From: Christensenellaceae bacterium
Lineage (GTDB): Bacteria; Bacillota; Clostridia; Christensenellales; Christensenellaceae
Assembly: GCA_017523755.1 (NCBI GenBank)
Contig: JAFWWA010000010.1
Span: 1-33,830 of the forward strand
Length of the DNA stretch: 33,830 bases
Reading direction: 5' to 3'
The translations under genes were made by a program, and so were the position numbers. Below, piece after piece: positions 23,607-31,573 of the stretch. Position 1 is the first letter of the stretch. Every line of letters starts with the position of its first letter. The notes under the pieces are model-generated. The model saw only the letters and a list, made by a program, of their open reading frames with translations, was not told the DNA's origin and ran no database searches.

Positions 23607-24608
23607 TCAGTCAAACAGTTCCGACCGTGTGGGTCTCAGCTTTGACAGCAGGCCGGCTGCCATGTGGCAGAGCCTCATGATAACAGGCGAAGCGCTTTGC
23701 GACACCAGGCAGAACAGCTTGTATCTCGGGCGGATCCTGCTCCTCATGACCTGCCTTATATGGTTTTTCGAAAAGGCCTGCATCTCACGTACGACCGGTC
23801 CCGCTTTCTTTTTCTCCTCCCGGGACAACGTGCTGTAGCTGCGCCACATCTTGCCTATGACCGCGATGCATCCCGGCAGAAGATCCTCCGGATACATGTT
23901 CAGGGCCTCATATTTTGCTATGTATGCATTCCATGCATCTTCTATGTTCCTTAACGACAGCGTATGCGAGAGACTGCTTTTTCTCATGCGGAAATGGAAG
24001 AATACCTGTGAAAGGGATGCTATGGTCCCGCCGTTTTCCGCGAGCTTCTTCATCAGCACCCACGTGGTCGCGATATCCTCATAGGCGAAGCCCTCAGGAA
24101 ACCTTATACCGCTGAAGCATTCGCGGCGGTAGATCTTGTTCCACACCACGTCGCAGAATATCCCCTTTGCGTAAGGGGCAAGGAGCTCATCTCCCCTGAA
24201 TACAAGGAACGGCTCATCCTGTTTTTTGGGAGTGACCGTTTTCCCGGCATATTCCATACATCTGCCTCCCGCCACGATATCGGCGCCGGTGGCCGAAGCT
24301 GCCTTAAGAAGTTCACTGAAGGTCTCAGGTTCGATCCAGTCGTCACTGTCGATAAATGAGATGTATTCCCCGTTAGCCAGTTCCAGTCCGGTATTTCTCG
24401 TGGCGGCAAGCCCCCTGTTCTCATTATGTATCACGCGTACCCTGCCGTCAGCACGTGCATATCCGTCGCAGATCTCCCCGCATCCGTCCGTCGAGCCGTC
24501 ATCGATAAGAATGACCTCAATATCCCGTTCGGTCTGAGCCAGGATGCTGTCGAGACATCGTCTTATATATGGTCCTACATTGTAAACAGGTACTATCACG
24601 CTTATCAT
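23607..24608 (-). CDS. Glycosyltransferase family 2 (GT-A)
   Basis: 333 residues. The GT2 start (ISVIVPVYN), the IDDGSTDG sugar-nucleotide motif (D36, D37), N-x-G-L-A-A-T-R-N-x-G and the metal-binding D87-S-D89 define a GT-A inverting transferase. It moves a sugar from a nucleotide donor to a glycan or lipid acceptor at the inner face of the membrane. The C-terminal half is basic and helical, typical of capsule or cell-wall polysaccharide GT2 enzymes. A GGAGGG site lies 5 nt before the ATG. It stands alone with no other polysaccharide genes next to it, so the product cannot be inferred. Confidence 0.92.
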   Translation of the reverse strand: MISVIVPVYNVGPYIRRCLDSILAQTERDIEVILIDDGSTDGCGEICDGYARADGRVRVIHNENRGLAATRNTGLELANGEYISFIDSDDWIEPETFSELLKAASATGADIVAGGRCMEYAGKTVTPKKQDEPFLVFRGDELLAPYAKGIFCDVVWNKIYRRECFSGIRFPEGFAYEDIATTWVLMKKLAENGGTIASLSQVFFHFRMRKSSLSHTLSLRNIEDAWNAYIAKYEALNMYPEDLLPGCIAVIGKMWRSYSTLSREEKKKAGPVVREMQAFSKNHIRQVMRSRIRPRYKLFCLVSQSASPVIMRLCHMAAGLLSKLRPTRSELFD

Positions 24609-24803
24609 TTTTCCCTCCGGTCAAAAGATGCATGTTCATGATCAGATGTGCCTGACATGATGCTTTATAACGCATGATACGGCCTTACCACAGCGATATT
24701 ATACACCATGCGCTGACAGGCCTGCCCCGGTCCTCCCGTCCGTGTCCATATTTTTATGATCTTCTCTGCCAGGACGGTCTCTTTTCCCGCGGGCTCCCTG
24801 GGA

Positions 24804-24833
24804 TTGCGGGGAAAATACATAAGGATATATAAT
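24804..24833 (+). promoter_or_regulatory. Promoter of the acetyltransferase gene
   Basis: TTGCGG (24804-24809), 18 bp spacer, TATAAT (24828-24833); start codon at 24862. Confidence 0.6.
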
Positions 24834-24861
24834 CTGTATATCAACTACAGGGAGCAGGGAT

Positions 24862-25383
24862 ATGGATATAAGCATAGTGCCTATGACAAGAGAGCTCATG
24901 CACGAGATGTATAAGGATTTTCAGTTCGATCCCGACATATTCGACGATATGGAGCTTTATGAAAACAAAAAAAACTACATATATGACGAAAAGAAGGTGG
25001 ACTTCCTTTTCGATATGAGGAGCAGCGAAGAGAACAGCCACGCTTTCGCCGTGATGCTCGGAGGCGAGATCATAGGGGAAGTCGGGCTCAGGCACGCGGA
25101 CCCTGAAACAGGAGAATGCGAGCTTTCGGTACACTTAAAGAACGATCAGGTAAAGAATCTCGGCTACGGTACGGAGGCTGAGCGTCTTGCCGTAAAGTAC
25201 GCTTTTGATGAGCTCCATATGGACAGGGTATTTGCCGAGTCCCTTATAAAGAACACGAGGAGCCAGCATGTGCTGATGAAAGTGGGTTTCAGCTATACCG
25301 GAGAGGAGGATGGCTTCAAACAGTACCTCCTTAAAAAAGAAGACTGGGAAAAAATGTCCGGCCACTCAGCTTCAGACAGGTAA
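24862..25383 (+). CDS. GNAT-family N-acetyltransferase
   Basis: 173 residues, a single GNAT domain of the RimJ/RimL-like type. It carries IIGEVGLRH (strand 4 region), the acetyl-CoA loop G-Y-G-T-E (NLGYGTEAERL; a variant of Q/R-x-x-G-x-G/A), and the C-terminal NTRSQHVLMKVGF, matching the N-x-x-S-x-x-V-x-x-K-x-G-F motif of this group. It would transfer acetyl from acetyl-CoA to an amine on a protein or small molecule. It is followed after 36 bp by a small hypothetical gene on the same strand, probably in one operon. Confidence 0.9.
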   Translation: MDISIVPMTRELMHEMYKDFQFDPDIFDDMELYENKKNYIYDEKKVDFLFDMRSSEENSHAFAVMLGGEIIGEVGLRHADPETGECELSVHLKNDQVKNLGYGTEAERLAVKYAFDELHMDRVFAESLIKNTRSQHVLMKVGFSYTGEEDGFKQYLLKKEDWEKMSGHSASDR

Positions 25384-25419
25384 GCGTTACAGGTACTGAA
25401 TAAAAAACGGGGTGGAAAT

Positions 25420-25758
25420 ATGGTGATTAATGTATATGAACGCTATTTCGGTGCCGACGCCGTTTTCAGCGGGATAAAAAGAAACGGAGCGCTCGTCATG
25501 CTCATAAGCGACTCCGAGGCGGGTCAGATCACATACAGGGCGGCTGTGACTTTCTTCCCTCATACCGATGAGGAAGACTTCGCCGTATCCTATGACGCGT
25601 ATTTTGAAAAGGTACTTTTCAGCGGAAAAGGCAGAAGATCGAGGAAGAAGGAAACCCTGCTGCTTGAAAAGCTGAAAGAAGAGACCGATACCATCGCTCG
25701 GGAAAACGGCGCACGTGTTTTATGGGACAGCCCGCTTACAGATGAAAGAAGAGGCTGA
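25420..25758 (+). CDS. Small hypothetical protein, co-transcribed with the acetyltransferase
   Basis: 112 residues with a GGGGTGG ribosome binding site 5-6 nt before the ATG. No family is recognised. The first 70 residues look like a small alpha/beta domain (GALVMLISDSEAGQITYRAAVTFFP) and the rest is a basic, charged helical tail (GKGRRSRKKE). No signal peptide or membrane helix. The short gap to the acetyltransferase and the shared terminator suggest an operon; it could be a substrate or partner of the enzyme, which is only a guess. Confidence 0.7.
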   Translation: MVINVYERYFGADAVFSGIKRNGALVMLISDSEAGQITYRAAVTFFPHTDEEDFAVSYDAYFEKVLFSGKGRRSRKKETLLLEKLKEETDTIARENGARVLWDSPLTDERRG

Positions 25759-25802
25759 CAGCATCTCCCTTTTCTGATACGTTATAAAAACAGTTTTCTT
25801 AA

Positions 25803-25835
25803 ATCACGGCCACCCTTTAGAAGGATGGCCGTGAT
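25803..25835. terminator. Strong bidirectional terminator
   Basis: ATCACGGCCA-C-CC pairs with GG-A-TGGCCGTGAT around a short loop. It lies between the convergent hypothetical gene (plus) and the GH27-like gene (minus). Confidence 0.75.
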
Positions 25836-25917
25836 CCAGTCTTATGCTTTTTTGGCACTTATCTCTTATATACCGTTTATAAGGATCTTATTTTTGCTTT
25901 TATGTCTTCCGCCTTCG

Positions 25918-26904
25918 TCAGTGCTCAAGCCTGTACAGACGGCAGCACGGCGTCTCGGGATGATCGGAAGTTTCAACATGTATCTCATATGAAGATATCT
26001 TCTGGGCGACAATCCTGTTTTCAAGCAGATCATAACAAGCGAACTGATCATCCCATCCTACGTCACCTGGAACTATGTCTGTTTTCGTATCGCCATGGCA
26101 TCTGTTGAGTATGAACGCATACGCTTCCCTTGAGCTAAACGGTTTTGTTATAAGCACATGCCAGGGATCATAGTATCTTGCCGTCCTTCCGAGGCCTGCC
26201 CTTGCCACGTGTATGATCTCCCTGTTTTTAAGAAGCTCCAGGGTCTTCTTCCCCAGTCCCGCGATATCCCCGTTAATGACAAGGGGGCAGCCCAGCATCG
26301 CAAACTGTATGAAAACAGCTTCATTCCTGAAGAAGTCGAATTTAAGGGGAAGGTCTCCCGGCTGATATGTCCCGCCTTCTTCCATGGCATCTGCTCTCAG
26401 ATTAGCCTCGGAAGCTTTCGGATCCGTATCGCCGTCGCGGCAGCTGTCGAGCTGATTCCGCGTGATCTCAAAAAAGTCGGCGTCGTCCGTGATGCTGTCG
26501 ATAATAACGACATCAGCTATCCCTGACGCCCAGGCAAGATCATCTTTTGACGCCTTAACAGCGACCCTTATGTTTTTGCCGGCCGCGCCGATCAGCCTTT
26601 CCGCGGCTTCATGGTCAGCGCCGGCATCTACGGTTATCATCTGCGCTCCCGTCCTTCTTATAAGAGACTCTGCCTCTTCTACTGAGATACTGTTGTCTAA
26701 AGTGATGTCGGTAGAAAAACCGCGTGACTTAAGAGCCCCTGAAAATGCTCCTATATCGCTGAATCTGCCGTCCGGTCTGCCCAGCCTTATCACCTGATAC
26801 CCCGCGTTATAGAGGCCTGTGTCAAGAAGAAGATCAGCTTGTCTTGATATCTCTTTCTCATCAAGACAGGAAGCATCGTAACCCATATAGAATCCGTTTT
26901 TCAT
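25918..26904 (-). CDS. Divergent GH27 (alpha-galactosidase)-like protein, probably catalytically altered
   Basis: 328 residues, shorter than GH27 enzymes (about 380-430). Two regions recall the family. The N-terminus (GFYMGYDASCLDEKEI...GLYNAGYQVIRL...DGRFSD) follows the M-G-W-N-S-W...G-x-x-D-A-G-Y-x-Y-V pattern. Residues near 195-240 (FIQFAMLGCPLVINGDIAGLGKKT) follow the W-x-M-L-x-x-P-L-x-x-G-N-D-L segment with the next E-I-I. The usual Y-x-K-Y/F-D nucleophile motif is not evident and the opening W-N-S-W is lost, so it may be a binding protein or a changed hydrolase. No signal peptide. An AAAGGAA site precedes the ATG. The gene is divergent from GH31. The family call is by eye and uncertain. 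Confidence 0.55.
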   Translation of the reverse strand: MKNGFYMGYDASCLDEKEISRQADLLLDTGLYNAGYQVIRLGRPDGRFSDIGAFSGALKSRGFSTDITLDNSISVEEAESLIRRTGAQMITVDAGADHEAAERLIGAAGKNIRVAVKASKDDLAWASGIADVVIIDSITDDADFFEITRNQLDSCRDGDTDPKASEANLRADAMEEGGTYQPGDLPLKFDFFRNEAVFIQFAMLGCPLVINGDIAGLGKKTLELLKNREIIHVARAGLGRTARYYDPWHVLITKPFSSREAYAFILNRCHGDTKTDIVPGDVGWDDQFACYDLLENRIVAQKISSYEIHVETSDHPETPCCRLYRLEH

Positions 26905-27010
26905 TTTAAATTCCTTTCCTATCTAATAGATATTTTATTAGCTTTATGTCTGTATCTGCCGGATATCATTATTATAGACCACCTTGGGAATAATAAAAAG
27001 ATGTACAGGC

Positions 27011-27043
27011 AAAAAGGCCGTCTTGATACAGACGGTCTTTTTC
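27011..27043. terminator. Symmetric terminator-like hairpin between divergent genes
   Basis: GGCCGTCT pairs with AGACGGTC across TGATAC, flanked by A5 on the left and T5 on the right, so it works on either strand. It lies in the 298 bp between the starts of the GH27-like and GH31 genes, where no gene needs a terminator. It could be an insulator, the end of a small RNA, or an attenuator in the GH31 leader. Confidence 0.7.
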
Positions 27044-27202
27044 CTTGTTTAATGAAGAGCAGTATAGTATATTCAAGGTATAGCATGACCATTTTGATAC
27101 GTTCGACCGTCCTTAGACACCGGCCGGCTTTCTGTTGATGTGACAGCCGCGCTCCGTCATACGGCGGTCAGGACAGACACGGGATAACGGAGGATCCAAT
27201 CA

Positions 27203-29173
27203 ATGCAGTATTTCAGGAATGAAGGCGGTTCCCTCATTTTCAGGAACCACGGCGAGACTCTTATGATCACTCCCTGGGGCAGGGACAGCCTCAGGGTAAG
27301 ATCAGTCATTATGGGGGATATAAGGGATGACAGATTCGCACTGCTGGATCCCGGGGATACGGACTGCAGGATAACAGTATCGGAGTCGGAAGCAGAGATA
27401 GAAAACGGCAGGATAACCGCCAGACTGACCTTGAGCTCATGGAAGAAATACATGAAGATCTCCTTCTATGATCAGAACGGAGAGCTGCTTTTAAGAGAAG
27501 TCGATGACTATAACGCCCTTCAGATAAGAGCCCGGCATTTTGAGCCTGCGACCGGCGGCGACTTCAGGCTCAGGGTCTCGTTCGAAGGCATCGACGGGGA
27601 ACATATATACGGCATGGGCCAGTATCAGGAGGAGATGATCGACTGGAAGGGGGCGGTCCTCGAGCTGGCACACAGGAACAGCCAGGCCAGCGTGCCCTTC
27701 ATGATCTCGAGCCGGGGATACGGGCTGCTCTGGCATAACCCCGCGATAGGAAGAGTCAGCTTCGGCACGAACAGGACCGTATGGGAAGCCGAATCGGCAA
27801 AGCAGATGGATTACTGGATCACTGCAGGAAGCTCCCCTCATGCCATAAGCAGGAATTATGCCGAGGCTACCGGATTCCCACCCATGATGCCGGAATACGG
27901 GCTCGGCTTCTGGCAGTGCAAGCTCAGATACTGGAATCAGGAACAGGTTTTGAGCGTAGCAAGGGAGTACAGGATGCGCGGCCTTAAGATAGACGTGATA
28001 GTGATAGATTTCTTCCACTGGCCGAGGATGGGCGACTACCGCTTCGATCCGGAATTCTTCCCGGATCCCGGGGCCATGGTAAAAGAACTGAAAGAGATGG
28101 GCATAGAGCTCATGGTGAGCGTATGGCCTCAGGTCGCCCTTACGAGCGAGAACTATGAGGAGATGTATCAGGAAGGTCTTCTCGTGCGGGCTGAATACGG
28201 AGAACAGATAGGCATGCGCTTCGTCGAAGACAGCATGTTCCTTGACGCGACAAATCCCCGTGCTAGGAAATACCTCTGGAAAAAGATAAAGAAGAACTAT
28301 TATGACCTTGGGATAAGGATATTCTGGCTGGACGAGGCCGAACCCGAGTACGGTACATATGATTTCAAGAACTATAGATACAGTATCGGGAGCAACCTTC
28401 AGATCGGGAACATCTATCCGCAGATGTTCTCAAGGGCATTCTATGAAGGCATGACGGAGGAAGGCCAGAAGGATCCAGTCAATCTTGTAAGATGCGCGTG
28501 GGCAGGGAGCCAGCGCTACGGAGCTCTCGTATGGTCCGGCGACATAATGTGCAGATGGGAAGACTTCAGGCGTCAGGTATGCGCAGGCCTGAGCATGGGG
28601 ACTGCAGGCATCCCCTGGTGGACTACTGATATCGGCGGATTCCACGACGGATGGACAGAGAACGATGATTTCAGGGAGCTTATAATAAGATGGTTCGAAT
28701 GGGGCTGCTACTGCCCTGTCATGCGCATCCACGGCGACAGGAAGCCTGTGGTAAAAGTCACGAGAAAGGACGGCACGCCCGTGCTTGATTCGGGATCGGA
28801 TAATGAAGTGTGGAGCTTCGGGGAAAAAGCATACGGGATAATGACGTCGTATATGAGGAGACGTGAAGATCTGAGGCCTTACATACGGGAACTGATGGAA
28901 GAGGCGCATGAGAAGGGCCTTCCTCTCATGAGGGCTATGTGGTACTCCTTCCCTTCAGATCCCGCCTGTGCGGAAATAAAGGATCAGTATATGTTCGGAG
29001 ACAGATATCTGGTCGCGCCAGTCATGTATCCGGGGATGAGGAGCAGGGATGTTTATCTTCCGGAGGGAAACTGGAAAAACACCGACACCGGGGAGACAGT
29101 AAAAGGAGGATCGGTGATAAAGGCTGACGCTCCTCTCGAACGCATCCCCGTATTCGAACTTATACAGCGATGA
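27203..29173 (+). CDS. Glycoside hydrolase family 31 (alpha-glucosidase/alpha-xylosidase type)
   Basis: 656 residues, no signal peptide, so probably cytoplasmic. The N-terminal beta-sandwich (about 1-215) has the family GMGQ motif (IYGMGQYQ). The TIM barrel begins at about 230 (P-x-Y-G-L-G-F-W-Q). The nucleophile is D377 in FWLDEAEPE and the acid/base D447 in VWSGDI; further family strings are IDVIVIDFFHW and IPWWTTDIGGF. The C-terminal beta domains follow (YLPEGNW). GH31 enzymes release alpha-linked glucose, xylose or related sugars; WLD-x-x-EPE forms are frequent among alpha-xylosidase-like members, but the sugar is not fixed by this. A GGAGG site lies upstream. It is divergent from the GH27-like gene. 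Confidence 0.93.
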   Translation: MQYFRNEGGSLIFRNHGETLMITPWGRDSLRVRSVIMGDIRDDRFALLDPGDTDCRITVSESEAEIENGRITARLTLSSWKKYMKISFYDQNGELLLREVDDYNALQIRARHFEPATGGDFRLRVSFEGIDGEHIYGMGQYQEEMIDWKGAVLELAHRNSQASVPFMISSRGYGLLWHNPAIGRVSFGTNRTVWEAESAKQMDYWITAGSSPHAISRNYAEATGFPPMMPEYGLGFWQCKLRYWNQEQVLSVAREYRMRGLKIDVIVIDFFHWPRMGDYRFDPEFFPDPGAMVKELKEMGIELMVSVWPQVALTSENYEEMYQEGLLVRAEYGEQIGMRFVEDSMFLDATNPRARKYLWKKIKKNYYDLGIRIFWLDEAEPEYGTYDFKNYRYSIGSNLQIGNIYPQMFSRAFYEGMTEEGQKDPVNLVRCAWAGSQRYGALVWSGDIMCRWEDFRRQVCAGLSMGTAGIPWWTTDIGGFHDGWTENDDFRELIIRWFEWGCYCPVMRIHGDRKPVVKVTRKDGTPVLDSGSDNEVWSFGEKAYGIMTSYMRRREDLRPYIRELMEEAHEKGLPLMRAMWYSFPSDPACAEIKDQYMFGDRYLVAPVMYPGMRSRDVYLPEGNWKNTDTGETVKGGSVIKADAPLERIPVFELIQR

Positions 29174-29302
29174 CCAAAGCCCATAATGCGGAGCTTCAAA
29201 AAAAATAAAAAAACTTTTCAGATTTCTGTGACCTCTGAGCCCGGTTTTCTGTGTATAGGGTTGGAAGGGAAAGAAAAGACCTTCCAGAAGGAGGAAACAG
29301 AA

Positions 29303-30073
29303 ATGAAAAGGAATATGAAAAAGGTACTTGCCCTTATAGCGATAGTGATGATGATGGTTACAGCATTCGGATGCGCTAAGAGCACTGAAAAGAAGGAAGA
29401 TATCGTTGGCGGATGGAAGGAAGCTGAAGACGGTACGATAACAGATGAGTTAAGAGAGATCTTCGACAAGGCTACAGAAACACTGACGGGTGTGAATTAC
29501 GTGCCTAAGAAGCTCATCGCGACACAGCTGGTCGCCGGAATGAACTACAAGTTCCTCTGCGACGCGACGGTCGTCTATCCCGGAGCGAAAGCTCACGAAG
29601 CAGTACTCATAATATATAAGGACCTGAAGGGGAACGCCAGCGTGATCGAGATAATCGATGAGACCATGGAAGAGGAAAATATGCAGATCGCAAATCCGGT
29701 CGTACCGGTCGATTCCATCGAAGACGCGGAAAAAACGACGGGATTCGACATGGAAGCACCCGAGGCCATAGAAGGATATGACGGCAGGAACATATACGTC
29801 ATAAGCGGAAAGACGATACAGATCATCTACGGAGGAGAGGAAACGAACCTCTACGTAAGAAAAGCAAAGGGCAGTGACGATATCTCGGGAGACTACAACG
29901 TATACAGCGATATCCGTGATATCACCGTCGGAGATATCACCGTAAACGCCAGAGGGAACGGGAACGGTTTCATGACAGTGACCTGGGCGAAGGACGGATA
30001 TACCTTTGCCGCGATGGCGAGCGATACGATGACCGAGGAGTTCGTGACCGGGCTCGTTGGCAAGATCGGATAA
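29303..30073 (+). CDS. Lipoprotein with cystatin-like domain and DUF4367 domain
   Basis: 256 residues from the ATG at 29303, set by AAGGAGG 8 nt upstream; a longer in-frame reading lacks a site. A lipoprotein signal ends at C24 (AFGC). Residues about 35-120 match the cystatin/stefin pattern: a Gly pair (G36-G37), a helix DELREIFDKATETL, the first hairpin Q75-L-V-A-G79 followed by M-N-Y (the Q-x-V-x-G motif), then two strands. Cystatins block papain-like cysteine proteases with exactly these parts. About 130-256 is a DUF4367 domain, with DDISGDYN (192-199), also present in the anti-sigma protein two genes downstream. It is first gene of a three-gene operon with a sigma factor. The cystatin call is by eye; activity is inferred. 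Confidence 0.75.
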   Translation: MKRNMKKVLALIAIVMMMVTAFGCAKSTEKKEDIVGGWKEAEDGTITDELREIFDKATETLTGVNYVPKKLIATQLVAGMNYKFLCDATVVYPGAKAHEAVLIIYKDLKGNASVIEIIDETMEEENMQIANPVVPVDSIEDAEKTTGFDMEAPEAIEGYDGRNIYVISGKTIQIIYGGEETNLYVRKAKGSDDISGDYNVYSDIRDITVGDITVNARGNGNGFMTVTWAKDGYTFAAMASDTMTEEFVTGLVGKIG

Positions 30074-30096
30074 CAGACATACCGGAAGAGAGTTTT

Positions 30097-30666
30097 TTGA
30101 AGAACATGGAAGACAGTGCCATAGTACAGCTTTACTGGGACAGGGACGAGAGCGCTATAACCCGTTCCAATGAAAAATACGGAAGCTATCTGAGGAAGAT
30201 AGCTTTCAGCATACTGTTTAACAGGGATGACAGCGACGAGTGCGTCAACGATACCTATCTTAAGGCCTGGGATTCCATACCCCCGAAAAGACCGGAAAGA
30301 CTCTCCACTTATCTCGGAAAGATATGCCGGAACCTGTCGATCAATCTCTACGAACGCATGACGGCGTCAAAGAGGGGCGGTACCAATACCGACGTGTGTC
30401 TCGACGAGCTGGAAACCGTGCTCGGCACATCGGGAGAGGCTGATGAGCATCTCGATATGGCTCTCCTCACAGAGGCCATAAACGGGTTCCTCTCCTCTCT
30501 CGACAGCGACGTGAGGAACATGTTCGTTCTAAGATACTGGCACATGGAAAGCATCAAAGACATATCAGGAAGGCTCAAGACCGGCGAGAGCAGAGTCAAG
30601 ATGAGCCTCTCACGCGCGAGGGCAAAGCTCAAGGAACATCTTTTGAAGGAGGGATTCGAACTGTGA
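30097..30666 (+). CDS. RNA polymerase sigma factor, ECF (sigma-70 group IV) type
   Basis: 189 residues. Sigma region 2 includes the NRDDSDECVNDTYLKAWDSIP stretch, split as NRDDSDECVND and TYLKAWDSIP, with Y-L-G-K-I-C-R-N-L following. Region 4 carries the helix-turn-helix LSSLDSDVRNMFVLRYW then SIKDISGRL and SRVKMSLSRAR. It directs polymerase to a small regulon, probably including its own operon. The start is TTG 30097, 8 nt after GGAAG; ATG 30106 (MEDSAIVQLYW) is the likely start by family pattern, so this is unsettled. It lies 23 bp after the lipoprotein gene, and its stop overlaps the GTG of the anti-sigma gene (GTGA). Confidence 0.9.
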   Translation: MKNMEDSAIVQLYWDRDESAITRSNEKYGSYLRKIAFSILFNRDDSDECVNDTYLKAWDSIPPKRPERLSTYLGKICRNLSINLYERMTASKRGGTNTDVCLDELETVLGTSGEADEHLDMALLTEAINGFLSSLDSDVRNMFVLRYWHMESIKDISGRLKTGESRVKMSLSRARAKLKEHLLKEGFEL

Positions 30667-31256
30667 GAGCGATAACTTTTTTAAAGGCTATGAACGATAT
30701 AGACGACAGCAATATCGAAGCAGCGGAAAAAGCAGAAGAGAAAAACAGAGTGACCCAGTTTCCCTCATGGCTGAATATAAAGACGGTGACCGCGATAGCG
30801 GCAGCCCTCGTGATAACGGTGACCCTCGGCATCGTGCTTACAAAAAAGGATGACAAGACCATGGCTGTAAATCCCATGGAGCAGGTCATAACGACAGGGG
30901 AAGCGGAAGAGCTGACAGGCTATCCCTTGACCGTTCCGGAAAGCTTCATGGAGAGCCGAAAGACAGAGCTGTTCGTCTATAACGGACAAATGACAGAAGT
31001 AAACTATGTCGACAGGAAGGGCGAGATAGTGCTGACCGTTAGGAAAGCTCCGGGAGATGAGGACATAAGCGGGAACTATAACGAATACGATAAGACGGAC
31101 CGGATAGAGGCCGGAGGCACCGTCTATACTCTAAAGGGCAATAAGGGAATGATAAACCTGGTGCTCTTCACACGGGACGGGTACAGCTACTCTGTTGACT
31201 GTGCTCCGGGGATGACCATAGAGGAAGCGCTCGAACTCGCGCACGAGATACGGTAA
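30663..31256 (+). CDS. Anti-sigma-type single-pass membrane protein with DUF4367 domain
   Basis: 197 residues, GTG start overlapping the sigma stop codon by 4 bp. A short cytoplasmic N-terminus holds the ALNDID-like motif found in this anti-sigma group (here KAMNDIDDSNIEAAEK), expected to bind the sigma factor. One membrane helix lies at about 41-60, followed by an extracytoplasmic DUF4367 domain (about 75-197) with EDISGNYN and a later RDGYSYSVD. The same domain is in the lipoprotein that opens the operon. The protein should hold the sigma factor inactive until a signal outside is sensed (inferred from family and layout). A terminator follows at 31299-31337. Confidence 0.82.
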   Translation: MRAITFLKAMNDIDDSNIEAAEKAEEKNRVTQFPSWLNIKTVTAIAAALVITVTLGIVLTKKDDKTMAVNPMEQVITTGEAEELTGYPLTVPESFMESRKTELFVYNGQMTEVNYVDRKGEIVLTVRKAPGDEDISGNYNEYDKTDRIEAGGTVYTLKGNKGMINLVLFTRDGYSYSVDCAPGMTIEEALELAHEIR

Positions 31257-31298
31257 AAAGCTGCGGTACAGCGCTGCAGAAAAGAAAGTATGCTGTCC

Positions 31299-31337
31299 AA
31301 AGGGAGGCGCTTCGTAAGGAAGCTGCCTCCCTTTAAT
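31299..31337 (+). terminator. Intrinsic terminator of the sigma/anti-sigma operon
   Basis: AAAGGGAGGC (31299-31308) pairs with GCCTCCCTTT (31325-31334) with an inner GCTTC/GAAGC stem. Confidence 0.85.
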
Positions 31338-31392
31338 GTTTATACCTCTCCCCTATGTTCCTGGCTCCTTATATCCTCACTGCCGGCCTTAT

Positions 31393-31560
31393 TTACCTTA
31401 TAAGGCTCACGAGCTCCTCGAGAAACGACGCTGCACGGGCCAGCAGATCATAATCGGCCGCGTCTTCATCACCTTCCATGTACATAAGCTCTTCGATCTG
31501 ATCGAGAGCTCTTGTTAAATTCTCCCTTGCCCTTCTTGCCACTTCTCTTCTCTTTTTCAT
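31393..31560 (-). CDS. Small hypothetical protein, second of a pair
   Basis: 55 residues from the ATG at 31560, preceded by a perfect AAGGAGG 5 nt upstream, which fixes the start; the 54 bases upstream in frame overlap the preceding gene. The N-terminal part is very basic (MKKRREVARRARENL) and the rest acidic and helical (DQIEELMYMEGDEDAADYD), so it could form a helical hairpin or bind nucleic acid or a protein. No family is recognised. It lies 13 bp after the stop of the 142-residue gene and is clearly in the same operon. Confidence 0.7.
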   Translation of the reverse strand: MKKRREVARRARENLTRALDQIEELMYMEGDEDAADYDLLARAASFLEELVSLIR

Positions 31561-31573
31561 TTCTGCCTCCTTA

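Noticed and set aside
27491-28018. 175-codon minus-strand frame inside GH31
   Set aside because: Mirror frame of a well-conserved glycoside hydrolase; no start signal or recognisable family.
29174-29302. Specific ECF-sigma autoregulation promoter before the lipoprotein gene
   Set aside because: A GTGACC and a TATAG string occur near 29228-29260, but with no known consensus for this sigma factor they cannot be told from chance.
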